Both the position numbers and the translations under genes were made by a program. The notes beneath the pieces are model-generated. The model was given only the letters and a program-made list of their open reading frames with translations, ran no database searches and was not told the origin of the DNA. From Chloroflexota bacterium (GTDB taxonomy: Bacteria; Chloroflexota; UBA11872; VXOZ01): 5,696 nucleotides of DNA. Positions 5,491-5,696 of the stretch are shown in pieces (positions within the stretch are counted from its first letter, which is position 1; every line of letters begins with the position of its first letter). The stretch spans positions 1 to 5,696 of the forward strand of contig VXOZ01000257.1 in the NCBI GenBank assembly GCA_009839775.1, written 5' to 3'.

Positions 5491-5513
5491 TTCCTGAGCA
5501 GGAAACAGTTTCC
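5491..5513 (+). other. Overlapping, mutually exclusive inverted repeats in the leader
   Basis: TTCCTG (5491-5496) can pair with CAGGAA (5499-5504), while GGAAAC (5501-5506) can pair with GTTTCC (5508-5513). The two share GGAA, so only one can form. Central loops are very short (2 and 1 nt), which favours a DNA-binding site over stable RNA hairpins. It lies about 50 bp before the start codon of the right-end gene. Confidence 0.35.
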
Positions 5514-5563
5514 GGTTGCGGTCGCAGTTAGATGCTCTTCTTGTACTTCAACTGAGTTTGCGT

Positions 5564-5696
5564 ATGGTTGTCTTTGACACACTACCGCCCGAAATCGAGG
5601 CCCAATGGCGTGAGTCGGTCTTGCCCGGTGAAGAGACGCTGCTGGTCGCCATGTCGGACATTCGGCATGACGGCCGCTTTGGCGTGCGCTGGATCA
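5564..5696 (+). CDS. N-terminus of an unidentified protein (partial), possibly an ABC exporter with a PH-like N-terminal domain
   Basis: An open frame starts at ATG 5564 and runs off the window (44 codons). It reads MVVFDTLPPEIEAQW, then SVLPGEETLLVAMSDI, then HDGRFGVRWI. From memory, the pattern 'LPPE...LPGEE.LL...D....G.(F/Y)G.RW(I/L)' resembles the PH-like N-terminal extension found on some ABC-type ATP-binding/permease proteins of Chloroflexota and related phyla. No transport or nucleotide-binding motif is inside the window, so this is only a hint. The frame remains open upstream of the ATG and the Shine-Dalgarno site is weak, so the start is the most likely rather than certain. A candidate promoter at 5413-5440 suggests it is transcribed separately from mltG. 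Confidence 0.6.
   Translation, partial: MVVFDTLPPEIEAQWRESVLPGEETLLVAMSDIRHDGRFGVRWI

Overview
The window looks like chromosomal DNA of an uncultured, GC-rich bacterium, most likely of the phylum Chloroflexota. This is inferred from three things: solute-binding lipoproteins with a twin-arginine signal and an acidic Ala/Glu linker, a membrane-anchored 'baseplate J/gp47-like' protein, and the order baseplate-like gene, ruvX, mltG, which I recall from Chloroflexota genomes. No rRNA, tRNA, CRISPR array or insertion sequence was seen.

Left half (1-2040), minus strand. A complete ABC-transporter solute-binding lipoprotein gene (547-1956) has a full-consensus sigma70 promoter (TTGACA, 17 bp, TATAAT) and a strong Shine-Dalgarno site. 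Downstream comes a perfect 30-bp palindrome that probably terminates transcription, then about 310 bp of noncoding DNA with hairpins and repeats, then a second promoter (TTGACG, 17 bp, TAGAAT). The second promoter reads into the first 77 nt of another gene, cut by the window edge. Its first 26 residues match the first binding protein at 18 positions, so this is a tandem pair of paralogous binding-protein genes, each with its own promoter. Both leaders carry the same 8-mer (TGAATGGG) at nearly the same distance from the start codon. No permease or ATPase gene for the transporter lies inside the window.

Right half (2130-5363), plus strand. A divergent intergenic region separates the left block from a tightly packed three-gene cluster. 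The first gene encodes a 541-residue single-span membrane protein with a small cytoplasmic alpha/beta domain and a large outer part resembling baseplate J. Next come ruvX/yqgF (18 nt gap) and mltG (16 nt gap). RuvX is a cytoplasmic RNase H-fold nuclease and MltG cuts nascent peptidoglycan at the outer membrane face. The MltG here appears to carry a Tat-type lipoprotein signal rather than the usual plain membrane anchor.

Right end (5364-5696). A 200-bp gap holds a candidate promoter and a pair of mutually exclusive small hairpins. It is followed by the first 44 codons of a further plus-strand gene, only weakly recognisable.
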